Positions 1 through 8,414 of a DNA stretch of 64,000 nucleotides are shown in pieces (the first letter of the stretch is position 1; each line of letters starts with the position of its first letter). The notes beneath the pieces are model-generated. The model made no database searches. It was not told where the DNA came from and was given only the letters and a program-made list of their open reading frames with translations. Source of the stretch: Arthrobacter sp. ov118 (GTDB lineage: Bacteria; Actinomycetota; Actinomycetes; Actinomycetales; Micrococcaceae); the NCBI RefSeq assembly GCF_900116495.1, contig NZ_FPAY01000007.1:179599-243598 (forward strand), read 5' to 3'. A program made the position numbers and the translations under genes.

Positions 1-1280
1 AGGTACGCCTGCTGCGGGACCAAGGCGAAAAGGTTCCGCAGCGCGTCCAGGGTCAAGGCCCGCACGTTGCGGCCGCCGATGCTGATCTCGCCGGCGGTTG
101 CGTCGAGGAACCGGGGCAGCAGGTTCAGGAGCGTCGTCTTGCCGCTGCCGGTCGCCCCGATGATCGCCGTCGTGGTCCCGGGCGCGGCGGTAAACGTAAG
201 CCCGTCCAGCACAGGCGCTTCGGCGCCGGGATATGCGAAGGACACGTTCCGGAACTCGACAGCGTTTCCCGGTGAGGTGTTGGCCGGTGCGGCTTTTCCC
301 GGTGCTGCGCCGGCGGCCGGGTCCGCGATCGCCGGTTGCGTGTCCAGCACCTCGCGGATCCGTTCCGCGCAAGCGGACGCGCGCGGTGCGGTCATGAAGA
401 CGTACATGGCCATCATGATGGCGATCAGGATTTGCAGGATGTAGGCGATGAACGCGGTGAGGGCGCCCAGGCGCATTTCGCCGGAGTCGATCCGGTGGCC
501 GCCGAACCACACCACGCACACGGAGGACAGGTTGACCACGAGCATGATCATCGGCATCATCCCCGCCACCAGCAAAGCGGAGTGCAGGTTGTTCCGGGTG
601 AGGTCTTTGTTGGCTTCGTCGAAGCGGCGGATTTCGTGGTCCTGCCGGACGAAGCCGCGGATCACGTTCGCACCGATGATCTGCTCGCGCAGTACCCGGC
701 TGATGCGGTCAAGGAGCGACTGCCCTTCGCGGTAGAGGGGAATTAGGCGGCGCACGATTACGGTCATGATCACCGTAAGGACCGGAATCACCGCGACCAC
801 GATCCAGGACAGCGCGGCGTCCTGGTGCACGGCCAGGGCGATGCCGCCGATGAAGATGGCCGGGGCGGCAATCAGCATGGCGAAAACCAGGACGGCGAGG
901 TTTTGGATCTGGACGACGTCGTTGGTGGCCCGGGTGACCAGGCTGTGCGCGCCAAAGACGCCGACCTCCTGGGAGGAGAAAGAGCGCACTTTCGTGAAGA
1001 GTTCCTCGCGCAGCTGCCCCCCGATATCCATGGCGACGACGGAGCCCAGATATCCCGCCGCGATGGCGGTGAGCACCTGCACGGCGGCGATTCCGGCCAT
1101 CCAGCCGCCGAGGTGCAGGATTTCCCCGGTGTTCCCGGCAATGATGCCGTCGTCAATGATGGCGGCGTTCAGGGTTGGCAAGAGCAGGTTGGCGGTGGTT
1201 TGCATGAGCTGCAGCACAACGATGGCCAGCACGCTCCCTTTGTGCGCGGACAGCAGCCGCGCCATCAGGCGTATTAGCAC
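1..1280 (-). CDS. ABC exporter, fused permease/ATPase (partial)
   Basis: This is a half-transporter of the ABCB multidrug-exporter type, with an N-terminal six-helix membrane domain fused to a nucleotide-binding domain. About 426 codons lie in the window and the 3' end is beyond position 1. The membrane domain fills roughly residues 1-310. The Walker A motif GATGSGKTT lies near residue 375 and the Q-loop VPQQAYL is at the very edge. The signature motif, Walker B and H-loop must lie outside the window. The start is taken as GTG at 1280, preceded by GGAGG with short spacing; an in-frame ATG follows five codons later. Half-transporters of this type often work as heterodimers with an adjacent paralogue, which would also be outside the window. 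The substrate cannot be read from the sequence. Confidence 0.88.
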   Translation of the reverse strand, partial: MLIRLMARLLSAHKGSVLAIVVLQLMQTTANLLLPTLNAAIIDDGIIAGNTGEILHLGGWMAGIAAVQVLTAIAAGYLGSVVAMDIGGQLREELFTKVRSFSSQEVGVFGAHSLVTRATNDVVQIQNLAVLVFAMLIAAPAIFIGGIALAVHQDAALSWIVVAVIPVLTVIMTVIVRRLIPLYREGQSLLDRISRVLREQIIGANVIRGFVRQDHEIRRFDEANKDLTRNNLHSALLVAGMMPMIMLVVNLSSVCVVWFGGHRIDSGEMRLGALTAFIAYILQILIAIMMAMYVFMTAPRASACAERIREVLDTQPAIADPAAGAAPGKAAPANTSPGNAVEFRNVSFAYPGAEAPVLDGLTFTAAPGTTTAIIGATGSGKTTLLNLLPRFLDATAGEISIGGRNVRALTLDALRNLFALVPQQAY

Positions 1281-1388
1281 CGAACCTCCATTACTAGCCC
1301 AGGGCTCGGAATGGAACCAGCCTAACGGCTGCCCCCAGACCGCCACGTCATTGTAAGCCCCATATCGGAGTGTTTCGTGTCATCGGGC

Positions 1389-2168
1389 TCACCCGCGTTT
1401 TTGCGCCACGGCGAACGTGCGCCGGAACGGAAAGACGGTCCCGTGCCGCCCCGCAGGGTAGGCAGTGTCAAGTTGCGCCGAATACTCTGCCTCGAACTCC
1501 GCCGCCTCATCTTCCGGGAGGGCCGCGAGGACCGGCCGGAGCCCCGTGCCGCGGACCCACTCGAGAACGGGGCGGGCACCCGGGAGCAGCTGCATGTAGG
1601 TGGTCTCCCAAGCGTCGGCGGCGCAACCGGCGTCGAGCATGATCTCCAAATACTCCGCGGCCTCCCCCACCACGTCATCGTGGCGCAGGACCCCGGCAAG
1701 CCGTCCCGCCCAGGCCGGCGACTCGGCCAACTCCCGCATCAGGGTGTGCGAGGGGGCGTTGAAGTTCCCCGGCACCTGAAGGGCGAACCAAGCCCCTGGT
1801 TTAAGTGCATCGAGCCAGGCCGGCAACAGCTCGCGGTGGCCGGGCACCCATTGCAGGGCTGCATTGGTGACCACCACATCCGTGTCCCCGGACGGCAGCC
1901 AGTGCAGGATGTCGGCCAGATCGAAGGACAGATTGGGCGCCGCGTCCGCACGGGCCTTGGACTTGGTCAGCATCTCCGGCGAGGAATCCAGGCCCACCAC
2001 CTGGGCACCCGGCCAGCGCTCAGCGAGTGTCGCGGTCAGGTTGCCCGGACCGCAGCCGAGGTCGACGACGTGCCGCGGGGCCTCCGCGTGAATCCGGCCG
2101 GTCAAATCAAAGAAAGGACGGTCCCGGTAATCCCCGAACTGCACATATTTTTCGGGATCCCACTTCAT
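1389..2168 (-). CDS. tam: Trans-aconitate 2-methyltransferase-like SAM methyltransferase
   Basis: A class I SAM-dependent methyltransferase of 259 aa, the usual length for trans-aconitate 2-methyltransferase. That enzyme methylates trans-aconitate, an inhibitory by-product of the citric acid cycle, in the cytoplasm. The N-terminal MKWDPEKYVQFGDYR block is typical of Tam, and the glycine-rich SAM loop VVDLGCGPGNLT is at residues 34-45. The ATG at 2168 is chosen because GGAGGT lies just upstream; an in-frame start seven codons further out lacks a ribosome site. The gene is divergent from the helicase gene to its right. The substrate is inferred from family resemblance only. Confidence 0.85.
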   Translation of the reverse strand: MKWDPEKYVQFGDYRDRPFFDLTGRIHAEAPRHVVDLGCGPGNLTATLAERWPGAQVVGLDSSPEMLTKSKARADAAPNLSFDLADILHWLPSGDTDVVVTNAALQWVPGHRELLPAWLDALKPGAWFALQVPGNFNAPSHTLMRELAESPAWAGRLAGVLRHDDVVGEAAEYLEIMLDAGCAADAWETTYMQLLPGARPVLEWVRGTGLRPVLAALPEDEAAEFEAEYSAQLDTAYPAGRHGTVFPFRRTFAVAQKRG

Positions 2169-2311
2169 GTCCACCTCCGGTCCCGGCACTGTTGCACTAA
2201 CGGAAGCGTAGCCCCGCCCTGATGGCCAGCCAAGGAGGCAGGCACCGGGCGTGTGGGGCGGGACGTGCCGCCGGTGCCGCGGGCATCAGGCGGGCACTAA
2301 GCTGGAAGGCG

Positions 2312-4858
2312 ATGAAACTCGCTGATCAGCTCCCTGCCCCGGCCGCCCGAATTCCCGGCAGGACTGGCCTGGACCCGGACGAGCTCTACACCCGGTTTGT
2401 GGAGTGGACTGAGACCCGCGGCCTTGCGCTCTACGCCGCCCAGGACGAAGCGATCATGGAGCTTGCCTCCGGCTCCAACGTCATCCTGGCCACGCCCACC
2501 GGCTCCGGTAAATCACTTGTGGCGATCGCCGCGCACTTCCAGGCCATGGCCCGCGGGCGGCGCAGCTACTACACCGCACCCATCAAAGCCCTCGTCTCGG
2601 AGAAATTCTTCGCCCTCTGCGAGATTTTCGGTGCCGAAAACGTCGGCATGATCACCGGTGACTCCGGCGTCAACCAGGAGGCGCCGATCATCTGCTGCAC
2701 CGCCGAAATCCTGGCCAACATCGCCCTGCGGGAAGGTGCCGAGGCCCAGCTCGGCGCCGTCGTCATGGACGAGTTCCACTTCTACTCCGACCCGCAGCGC
2801 GGCTGGGCGTGGCAAGTGCCGCTGCTCGAACTGCCCCAGGCGCAGTTCCTGCTGATGTCGGCAACGCTGGGTGACGTCAGCCGCTTCGAGGACGGGATCA
2901 GCGCCCTGACCGGCCGCCCGACGACGACCGTCAGTTCCGCGGAACGCCCCATTCCGCTGCACTACTACTACGAGCAGACCCCGGTCCACGAGACCCTTGA
3001 GGAGCTGCTCGCCACCAAGCAGGTTCCGGTCTACGTGGTGCATTTCAGCCAGGTTGAGGCGATTGACCGGGCGCAAAACCTGATGAGCATCAACGTCTGT
3101 ACCCGCGAGGAGAAGGACAAGATCGCCGAGCTCATCGCCGGGTTCCGCTTCGCCGCCGGCTTCGGCAAGACCCTCAACCGGCTGGTCCGGCATGGGATCG
3201 GCGTCCATCACGCCGGCATGCTGCCCAAGTACCGCCGACTTGTGGAGCAGCTCGCCCAGGCCGGCCTGCTGAAGGTCATCTGCGGCACCGACACCCTTGG
3301 GGTGGGCATCAACGTGCCCATCCGCACTGTGCTTCTCACCGCCCTGAGCAAGTACGACGGCGTGCGCACCCGGCTGCTGAACTCCCGCGAGTTCCACCAG
3401 ATCGCCGGGCGCGCCGGACGCGCCGGCTATGACACGGCGGGCACTGTGGTGGTCCAGGCCCCGGAGCATGTCACCGAAAACGTGAAGGCCATGGCCAAGG
3501 CCACGGCCAAGTTCGGCGACGACCAGAAAAAGCTGCGCCAGGTGGTCAAGAAGAAGCCTCCGGAAGGCTTCGTATCCTGGGGCGAACCGACCTATAAGCG
3601 GCTGGTGGAGTCAGTACCGGATCCGCTGACGTCGAGCTTCACCGTGACCCATGCGATGCTGATGAACCTCATGGAACGTCCCGGCGACCCGTTCCAGGCC
3701 GCCCGCCGCCTGCTCACCGAGAACCACGAGAGCCGGGCCTCCCAGCTGCGGCTCATGAAGAAGGCCCTGGGCATCTACCGCGAGCTGCTCGCTGCCGGAG
3801 TCGTGGAGCGGATCCCGCCGGCGGAGCAGGAAGCGGACGGCCGCACGGTCCGGCTCACCGTCCACCTGCAGGCCAACTTCGCCCTCAACCAGCCGCTGTC
3901 CCCCTTCGCCCTTGCGGCACTGGAGCTGTTGGACCCGGAGTCGCCGTCGTACGCCCTGGACGTCGTGTCCGTGATTGAGGCGACCCTCGAAAAGCCCCGC
4001 CAGATCCTGTCGGCACAGCAGAAGAAAGCGCGCGGCGAAGCCGTCGCGGCGATGAAGGCCGACGGCATCGAGTACGACCAGCGGATGGCCATGCTTGAGG
4101 AAGTCACCTACCCGCAGCCGCTCGCCGAGATCCTCGGCGAAGCGTTTGATGTCTACCGCAAGGCAGCGCCGTGGGTCGGCGACTTTGAACTGGCGCCCAA
4201 GTCCGTGGTCCGGGACATGTACGAGCGTGCCATGAACTTCGGCGAATTCGTCCAGTTCTACGGCCTGGCCCGCTCCGAGGGGATCGTGCTGCGCTACCTC
4301 GCCGACGGATTCAAGGCGCTCCGCCAGACCGTCCCGCAGGACGCCCTCCGCGAGGACCTCGAGGACCTCATCGCCTGGCTGGGTGAACTGGTCCGCCAGG
4401 TGGACTCCAGCCTGCTGGACGAGTGGGAAGAGCTCACCTCCGGCGCCGCGCCCACACCGCACGACGCGCCCCCGCCACCGCCGCCGGCGCTGACCTCCAA
4501 TCTCCGGGCCTTCCGCGTCATGGTGCGCAACGAGATGTTCCGCCGCGTGGAGCTGTTCGCCGATGAGGCCGCCACCGCCCTGGGCGAGCTCGACGCCGGT
4601 TCCGGCTGGGACGCGGAGCGTTGGGAGGACGCCCTGGATGACTACTTCGACGAGCACAACGACATCGGCACGGGCCCGGACGCCCGCGGCCCGGCGCTGC
4701 TGATCATCACGGAGGAACCAGGGCTGTGGAAGGTCCGGCAGATCTTCGATGACCCGGCCAACCACCACGACTGGGGCATCTCCGCCGAGGTGGACCTCGC
4801 GGCCTCGGACGAGGCAGGGTCCGCCGTCGTCCGCGTCACGGACGTCAACCGGCTCTAG
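2312..4858 (+). CDS. Ski2-like DEAD/DEAH-box helicase with DUF3516-type C-terminus
   Basis: A superfamily 2 helicase of 848 aa related to the Ski2/Mtr4 RNA helicases. Visible motifs in order are Walker A TPTGSGKS (61-68), the motif II variant DEFH (153-156), motif III SAT (183-185) and motif VI QIAGRAGR (363-370). The long C-terminal half resembles DUF3516, an actinobacterial extension of these enzymes. A role in RNA unwinding or turnover is inferred from the family; no partner gene is adjacent. The ATG at 2312 has GGAAGG upstream and TAAGCT eight bases away, so the leader is very short. An in-frame extension back to 2222 is low-complexity and unlikely to be translated. Confidence 0.88.
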   Translation: MKLADQLPAPAARIPGRTGLDPDELYTRFVEWTETRGLALYAAQDEAIMELASGSNVILATPTGSGKSLVAIAAHFQAMARGRRSYYTAPIKALVSEKFFALCEIFGAENVGMITGDSGVNQEAPIICCTAEILANIALREGAEAQLGAVVMDEFHFYSDPQRGWAWQVPLLELPQAQFLLMSATLGDVSRFEDGISALTGRPTTTVSSAERPIPLHYYYEQTPVHETLEELLATKQVPVYVVHFSQVEAIDRAQNLMSINVCTREEKDKIAELIAGFRFAAGFGKTLNRLVRHGIGVHHAGMLPKYRRLVEQLAQAGLLKVICGTDTLGVGINVPIRTVLLTALSKYDGVRTRLLNSREFHQIAGRAGRAGYDTAGTVVVQAPEHVTENVKAMAKATAKFGDDQKKLRQVVKKKPPEGFVSWGEPTYKRLVESVPDPLTSSFTVTHAMLMNLMERPGDPFQAARRLLTENHESRASQLRLMKKALGIYRELLAAGVVERIPPAEQEADGRTVRLTVHLQANFALNQPLSPFALAALELLDPESPSYALDVVSVIEATLEKPRQILSAQQKKARGEAVAAMKADGIEYDQRMAMLEEVTYPQPLAEILGEAFDVYRKAAPWVGDFELAPKSVVRDMYERAMNFGEFVQFYGLARSEGIVLRYLADGFKALRQTVPQDALREDLEDLIAWLGELVRQVDSSLLDEWEELTSGAAPTPHDAPPPPPPALTSNLRAFRVMVRNEMFRRVELFADEAATALGELDAGSGWDAERWEDALDDYFDEHNDIGTGPDARGPALLIITEEPGLWKVRQIFDDPANHHDWGISAEVDLAASDEAGSAVVRVTDVNRL

Positions 4859-4861
4859 CGT

Positions 4862-4895
4862 CCGGCGCCCGGCGGGCCGCGCACGCGGGCGCCGG
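4862..4895 (+). terminator. GC-rich hairpin after the helicase gene
   Basis: A perfect 10-bp stem, CCGGCGCCCG paired with CGGGCGCCGG, with a 14-base loop, begins three bases after the helicase stop codon. No T-run follows, so it would be a U-less actinobacterial terminator or a 3'-end stabiliser. Confidence 0.5.
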
Positions 4896-4940
4896 CGGGA
4901 GGGGCACACGGGCGCCGGCAGGACGGGCACGCGCCGCTAG

Positions 4941-4955
4941 TAGACTCGAACAATG
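4941..4955 (+). promoter_or_regulatory. Leaderless -10 box for the GNAT gene
   Basis: TAGACT at 4941-4946 is followed by six bases and then the ATG at 4953, with no Shine-Dalgarno sequence. This is the geometry expected if transcription starts at the A of the start codon. Confidence 0.55.
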
Positions 4956-5477
4956 AGTGTAATCCGGCCCGCCGCCCCGCATGACGTCCCTGCCATTCTG
5001 CAGATGATCCACGACCTCGCCATCTACGAGAAGGAACCGGACGCGGTCCGGAACACTCCGGAGATGCTCACCGAGGCCCTCTTCGGGGAGAACCCGAGGG
5101 TCTTCGCCACCATGGCGGAGAACGCGGCCGGCGAGGTCCGGGGCTTCGCCCTCTGGTTCCTGAACTACTCCACTTGGGAAGGGGTCCACGGGATTTACCT
5201 GGAGGACCTCTACGTCAGGCCCGAGGCCCGCGGCGAGGGCCACGGCAAGGCCCTGCTGCAGCACCTGGCCGCGACCGCCGTCGACCGCGGTTACGCCCGG
5301 GTGGAGTGGAGTGTGCTGGACTGGAATGAGCCCTCCATCAACTTCTACAAGAAGCTCGGAGCCGTCCCGATGGAAGAATGGTCCACCTTCCGCCTCACCG
5401 GCGGGGCGCTGGACGCGTTTGGCGGCGCCGGCTCGCAGCCCGCCGCGGGCTCCCGCGCGGAGGCCGTCCATGGTTGA
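4953..5477 (+). CDS. GNAT acetyltransferase, diamine N-acetyltransferase-like
   Basis: A single-domain GCN5-related acetyltransferase of 174 aa. It carries the YLEDLYVRPEARGEGHG block, which is the acetyl-CoA binding motif A region, and the C-terminal WNEPSINFYKKLGA block that marks spermidine/spermine or thialysine acetyltransferase relatives. A polyamine or diamine substrate is inferred from that resemblance. The last 15-20 residues are Ala/Gly/Ser-rich and probably disordered. The gene overlaps the next one by eight bases (5470-5477), so the two are translationally coupled. Confidence 0.85.
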   Translation: MSVIRPAAPHDVPAILQMIHDLAIYEKEPDAVRNTPEMLTEALFGENPRVFATMAENAAGEVRGFALWFLNYSTWEGVHGIYLEDLYVRPEARGEGHGKALLQHLAATAVDRGYARVEWSVLDWNEPSINFYKKLGAVPMEEWSTFRLTGGALDAFGGAGSQPAAGSRAEAVHG

Positions 5478-6855
5478 TCTTCCGCTGACAGGGCTCACCG
5501 GAGCCGCGCTCCTGGAGTCTGCGTCCAGCGCCGAGCGCAGAGTGCCGCACAGCGTCCGGGCACGCCACACGTACCGGGGAATGCGCACCGCGGAACACTA
5601 TTTCCAGGTCCCCCTGGACCACTTCGGCGACGCCGGCGGCCGCGGGGAGACCATCACGGTGTTTGCCCGGGAGTACGTGTCCACGGAGCACAGTGAGGAA
5701 GCCGCGGCCGGGTTGCCGTGGCTGCTCTACCTGCAGGGCGGTCCCGGCGGACGCGGCAACCGCTTTCCGTCGTTAGGCGGCTGGAGCAAGGCCGCCGCGC
5801 GGGACTTCCGCATCCTCATGCTGGACCAGCGCGGCACCGGCCTTTCCTCGCCCGTCGACCGCAACACGCTGCCGCTGCGCGGAACGGCGACGGAGCAGGC
5901 CCGCTACCTCACACATTTCCGGGCCGATTCGATCGTGGCCGACGCCGAGGCCATCAGGGCCACGCTCGGCGCGGCCCCGTGGACCGTCTACGGCCAGAGC
6001 TACGGCGGGTTCTGCGCCCTCAGTTACCTGTCTTTCGCCCCGGAGGGGTTGCGGGAAGCACTCGTGACCGGAGGCCTGCCCCCGCTGGGCGGTTCCGCGG
6101 ACCGGGTATACCGGGCGACGTTCCGTCGGGTCGCGGCCCGGAACGCCGAATACTTCGGCTGGTATCCCGAAGACCGTGCCGCCGTCACCCGCATCGCCCG
6201 GCACCTGCGGGACACGGAGGAATACCTGCCCGACGGCGGCCGGCTCACGGTCGAACGGTTCCAGATGGTTGGCTCGTTCCTGGGCGGGAACACCCGGGTG
6301 GATGCGCTGCACCACCTGCTCGAGGACGCCTTCGTGGCAACTCCGGACGGTGACCGCCTCTCGGATGGATTCCTGGAGCAGGTGCGGGGCCTCGTCTCCC
6401 GGGCCGCGAACCCCTTGTACGCGCTGATGCACGAGTCCATTTACGCCCAGGCCGGAGCCACCGACTGGGCCGCCTGGCGGGTCCTGAATGAGTTCCCCGA
6501 GTTCCGCCCCGACGCGCGGGAACCGCTCCTGACCGGGGAAATGGTCTACCCCTGGTACTTCGAGCAGGACCCCGCCCTGCGTCCGCTACAGGACGTGGCG
6601 CGGCTGCTCGCCGAGAAGGATGACTGGGCGCCGCTCTACGATCCGGAGCGGCTGGCACTGAACACCGTGCCCGTCGCGGCAGCCGTGTACACCGATGACA
6701 TCTACGTGGACCGCGAGCTCTCCCTCGAAACAGCCGCAGCCGTCCGGGGCCTGCAGGTGTGGGAGACCGACGAGTTCCACCACGACGGGATCGCGGACGA
6801 CGGCGAGGCGATCTTCGGCCGCCTGCTCGGTATGGCCCGCTCCGCCCGCCGCTAG
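5470..6855 (+). CDS. Alpha/beta-hydrolase, proline iminopeptidase-like (peptidase S33)
   Basis: A 461-aa member of peptidase family S33, which releases N-terminal proline from peptides. The oxyanion-hole segment QGGPGGRG is near residue 90 and the nucleophile elbow GQSYGG places the catalytic serine at residue 177. A C-terminal histidine in FHHDGIADDG is the likely third triad member. No signal peptide is seen, so it should act in the cytoplasm. The start is the ATG at 5470 inside the end of the acetyltransferase gene; a longer reading frame upstream is only the shifted frame of that gene. Substrate preference is inferred. Confidence 0.87.
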   Translation: MVDLPLTGLTGAALLESASSAERRVPHSVRARHTYRGMRTAEHYFQVPLDHFGDAGGRGETITVFAREYVSTEHSEEAAAGLPWLLYLQGGPGGRGNRFPSLGGWSKAAARDFRILMLDQRGTGLSSPVDRNTLPLRGTATEQARYLTHFRADSIVADAEAIRATLGAAPWTVYGQSYGGFCALSYLSFAPEGLREALVTGGLPPLGGSADRVYRATFRRVAARNAEYFGWYPEDRAAVTRIARHLRDTEEYLPDGGRLTVERFQMVGSFLGGNTRVDALHHLLEDAFVATPDGDRLSDGFLEQVRGLVSRAANPLYALMHESIYAQAGATDWAAWRVLNEFPEFRPDAREPLLTGEMVYPWYFEQDPALRPLQDVARLLAEKDDWAPLYDPERLALNTVPVAAAVYTDDIYVDRELSLETAAAVRGLQVWETDEFHHDGIADDGEAIFGRLLGMARSARR

Positions 6856-7119
6856 CCAGACAACCACTGGACATGTCCCCCCGCTCGCCAGACACCACTG
6901 GACATGTCCCCCGTTAGCAGCAAGCAATGGGCACAGTGCCTTCATGTCCGCTCCACGGACCTAGGAATGGACATGTCCCCCCGCGGCCCCAGACGACCAC
7001 TGGACATGTTCCCCGTTAGCAGCAAGCAATGAGCACGGTGCCTTCATGTCCGCTCCACGGACCTAGGAATGGACATGTCCCCCCGCTGGTCCAGACGACC
7101 ACTGGACATGCCCCCCGCG
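6856..7119. repeat. GGACATGTCC repeat array, locus A (about 102-bp tandem unit)
   Basis: Two complete and two partial copies of a tandem unit start with CCAGAC at 6856, 6888, 6989 and 7091. Each full unit holds two copies of the palindrome GGACATGTCC, at 6869, 6900, 6969, 7002 (one mismatch), 7071 and 7104 (GGACATGCCC). Spacing alternates between 31-33 and 69 bases. Between the 69-spaced sites are the smaller palindromes GGCACAGTGCC and GTCCG-N5-CGGAC. The two full copies are about 95 percent identical. The array sits just after the hydrolase stop codon and before the convergent terminator. I see no reading frame in it that looks like a gene. Confidence 0.9.
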
Positions 7120-7126
7120 CGGGGGG
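7111..7126. repeat. Perfect C6/G6 palindrome closing repeat locus A
   Basis: CCCCCCGCGCGGGGGG is a perfect 16-bp palindrome placed directly after the last partial repeat copy. It could form a very stable short hairpin on either strand. Confidence 0.7.
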
Positions 7127-7130
7127 CCAA

Positions 7131-7174
7131 AAGCTACGGCGCTGAGCCCGTGAGGGTCCAGCGCCGTACTTTTA
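7131..7174. terminator. Bidirectional rho-independent terminator
   Basis: The 9-bp stem TACGGCGCT (7135-7143) pairs with AGCGCCGTA (7160-7168). It is flanked by CTTTTA on the right and by an A-run on the left that reads as GCTTTTGG on the minus strand. It lies between the convergent hydrolase (+) and terC (-) genes and can serve both. Confidence 0.8.
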
Positions 7175-7225
7175 CATGCTGCCTAATTGCCGCCTAAAGT
7201 GCTGCCGGGTGTCCGGCCACCGCCA

Positions 7226-8254
7226 CTAGTCGACGTCGCTCAGGCTCTTGCGGGCGTCTTCCTCCAGCCGGGCATCCAGCTTGGATTTCGACGCCTTGGA
7301 GCTGATCAGGCTGGCGATCACGGCGATGATGATGGTGCCCATGATCACGGCGAGGGAGACGAAGGTCGGGATCTCCGGTGCCCATTCAATGTGCTGGCCG
7401 CCATTGATGAAGGGCAGTTCGTTGACGTGCATGGCGTGCAGGACCAGCTTTACGCCGATGAACGCCAGGATCACGGACAGGGCGTGCTTAAGGTAGATCA
7501 GCCGGTTCATGAGCCCGCCCAGCAGGAAGTAGAGCTGGCGCAGCCCCATGAGGGCGAAAATGTTGGCGGTGAACACGATGAAGGCGCTCTGGGTAAGGCC
7601 GAAGATGGCCGGGATGGAGTCGACGGCGAACAGCAGGTCCGTCATGCCGATGGTGACGAAGACGATCAGCATGGGGGTGAACACCTTTTTGCCGTCCACC
7701 ACGGTGCGGAGCTTGCCTCCGTCGAACTTCTCGGACATCGGCAGGATCCTGCGGATGCGGGCGATCAGCGGGTTTTCCTTGTCCTCTTCATCCTCGCCCT
7801 CGTCCTGGGCCTGCTTCCACGCGGTCCAGAGCAGGAACGCGCCGAAGATGTAGAAGACCCAGCTGAACTGCTCGATGACGATCGCGCCGAGCATGATGAA
7901 GATGCCGCGCAGGATGAGGGCAATGATGATGCCCACCATCAGCACTTCCTGCTGGTACTTACGCGGCACCGAGAAGCGGGCCATGATGATGATGAAGACG
8001 AAGAGGTTGTCGATGCTGAGGCTGTATTCCGTCACCCAGCCGGCGATGAACTGGCCGCCAAATTCGGGGCCGGTGAACGCGAACATGGCGCCGGCGAAGA
8101 CCAGTGCCAATGCGACATAGAAGGTGACCCACAGCCCGGCTTCCTTCATGGAGGGCTCGTGCGGGCGTTTGAGGACCATCAGCAGGTCTATGGCCAGGAT
8201 GAGGCCGAGGGCGACAAAGGAGCCGATCTCGAACCAAAGGGGTAGTTCGGGCAC
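7226..8254 (-). CDS. TerC/Alx-family membrane protein, probable Mn2+ exporter
   Basis: An integral membrane protein of 342 aa with about nine hydrophobic segments. It belongs to the TerC family, whose characterised members (Alx, MntP-like TerC) export manganese or help metallate exported proteins. Family landmarks are SLSIDNLFVF at residues 78-87 and a second acidic repeat, LLFAVDSIPA, near residue 205. A charged cytoplasmic loop rich in E, D and K (residues 160-180) separates the two halves. The start is GTG at 8254 with AAAGG upstream. The 5' leader is a yybP-ykoY manganese riboswitch, which strongly supports a manganese role. A convergent terminator lies downstream. Confidence 0.9.
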   Translation of the reverse strand: MPELPLWFEIGSFVALGLILAIDLLMVLKRPHEPSMKEAGLWVTFYVALALVFAGAMFAFTGPEFGGQFIAGWVTEYSLSIDNLFVFIIIMARFSVPRKYQQEVLMVGIIIALILRGIFIMLGAIVIEQFSWVFYIFGAFLLWTAWKQAQDEGEDEEDKENPLIARIRRILPMSEKFDGGKLRTVVDGKKVFTPMLIVFVTIGMTDLLFAVDSIPAIFGLTQSAFIVFTANIFALMGLRQLYFLLGGLMNRLIYLKHALSVILAFIGVKLVLHAMHVNELPFINGGQHIEWAPEIPTFVSLAVIMGTIIIAVIASLISSKASKSKLDARLEEDARKSLSDVD

Positions 8255-8266
8255 GGAGAAACCTTT

Positions 8267-8398
8267 CGTAGGGTACAGCTCAGCGGTGTAAGTCTCTCCG
8301 ACAGCCTGCGCAAGATGTGGCTCGGCTGCCCGCTACGCCCGGCGCGGCATCCGTGCCTCGCGTGTTGACGATCGTAGCGCTTGGGATACTCCCCTACG
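8267..8398 (-). ncRNA. yybP-ykoY manganese riboswitch upstream of terC
   Basis: Read on the minus strand, the leader begins with CGTAGGGGAGTATCCC and ends with CCCTACG; CGTAGGG (8398-8392) and CCCTACG (8273-8267) form the closing P1 stem. GGGGAGTA is the hallmark 5' loop of this riboswitch class. CGTCAACAC (8370-8362) and GAGAGACTTACACC (8298-8285) match the other conserved segments. P1 closes immediately before AAAGG, the ribosome site of terC, so control is probably at translation initiation: Mn2+ would stabilise the aptamer and allow expression of the exporter. Recognition is from the motif pattern; no covariance search was run. Confidence 0.87.
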
Positions 8399-8414
8399 TC
8401 CGTCCGAGTTTACC

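Noticed and set aside
6856..7119. Insertion sequence or MITE
   Set aside because: No transposase, no terminal inverted repeats bounding a unit and no target duplication; the units are tandem and share only palindromic cores.
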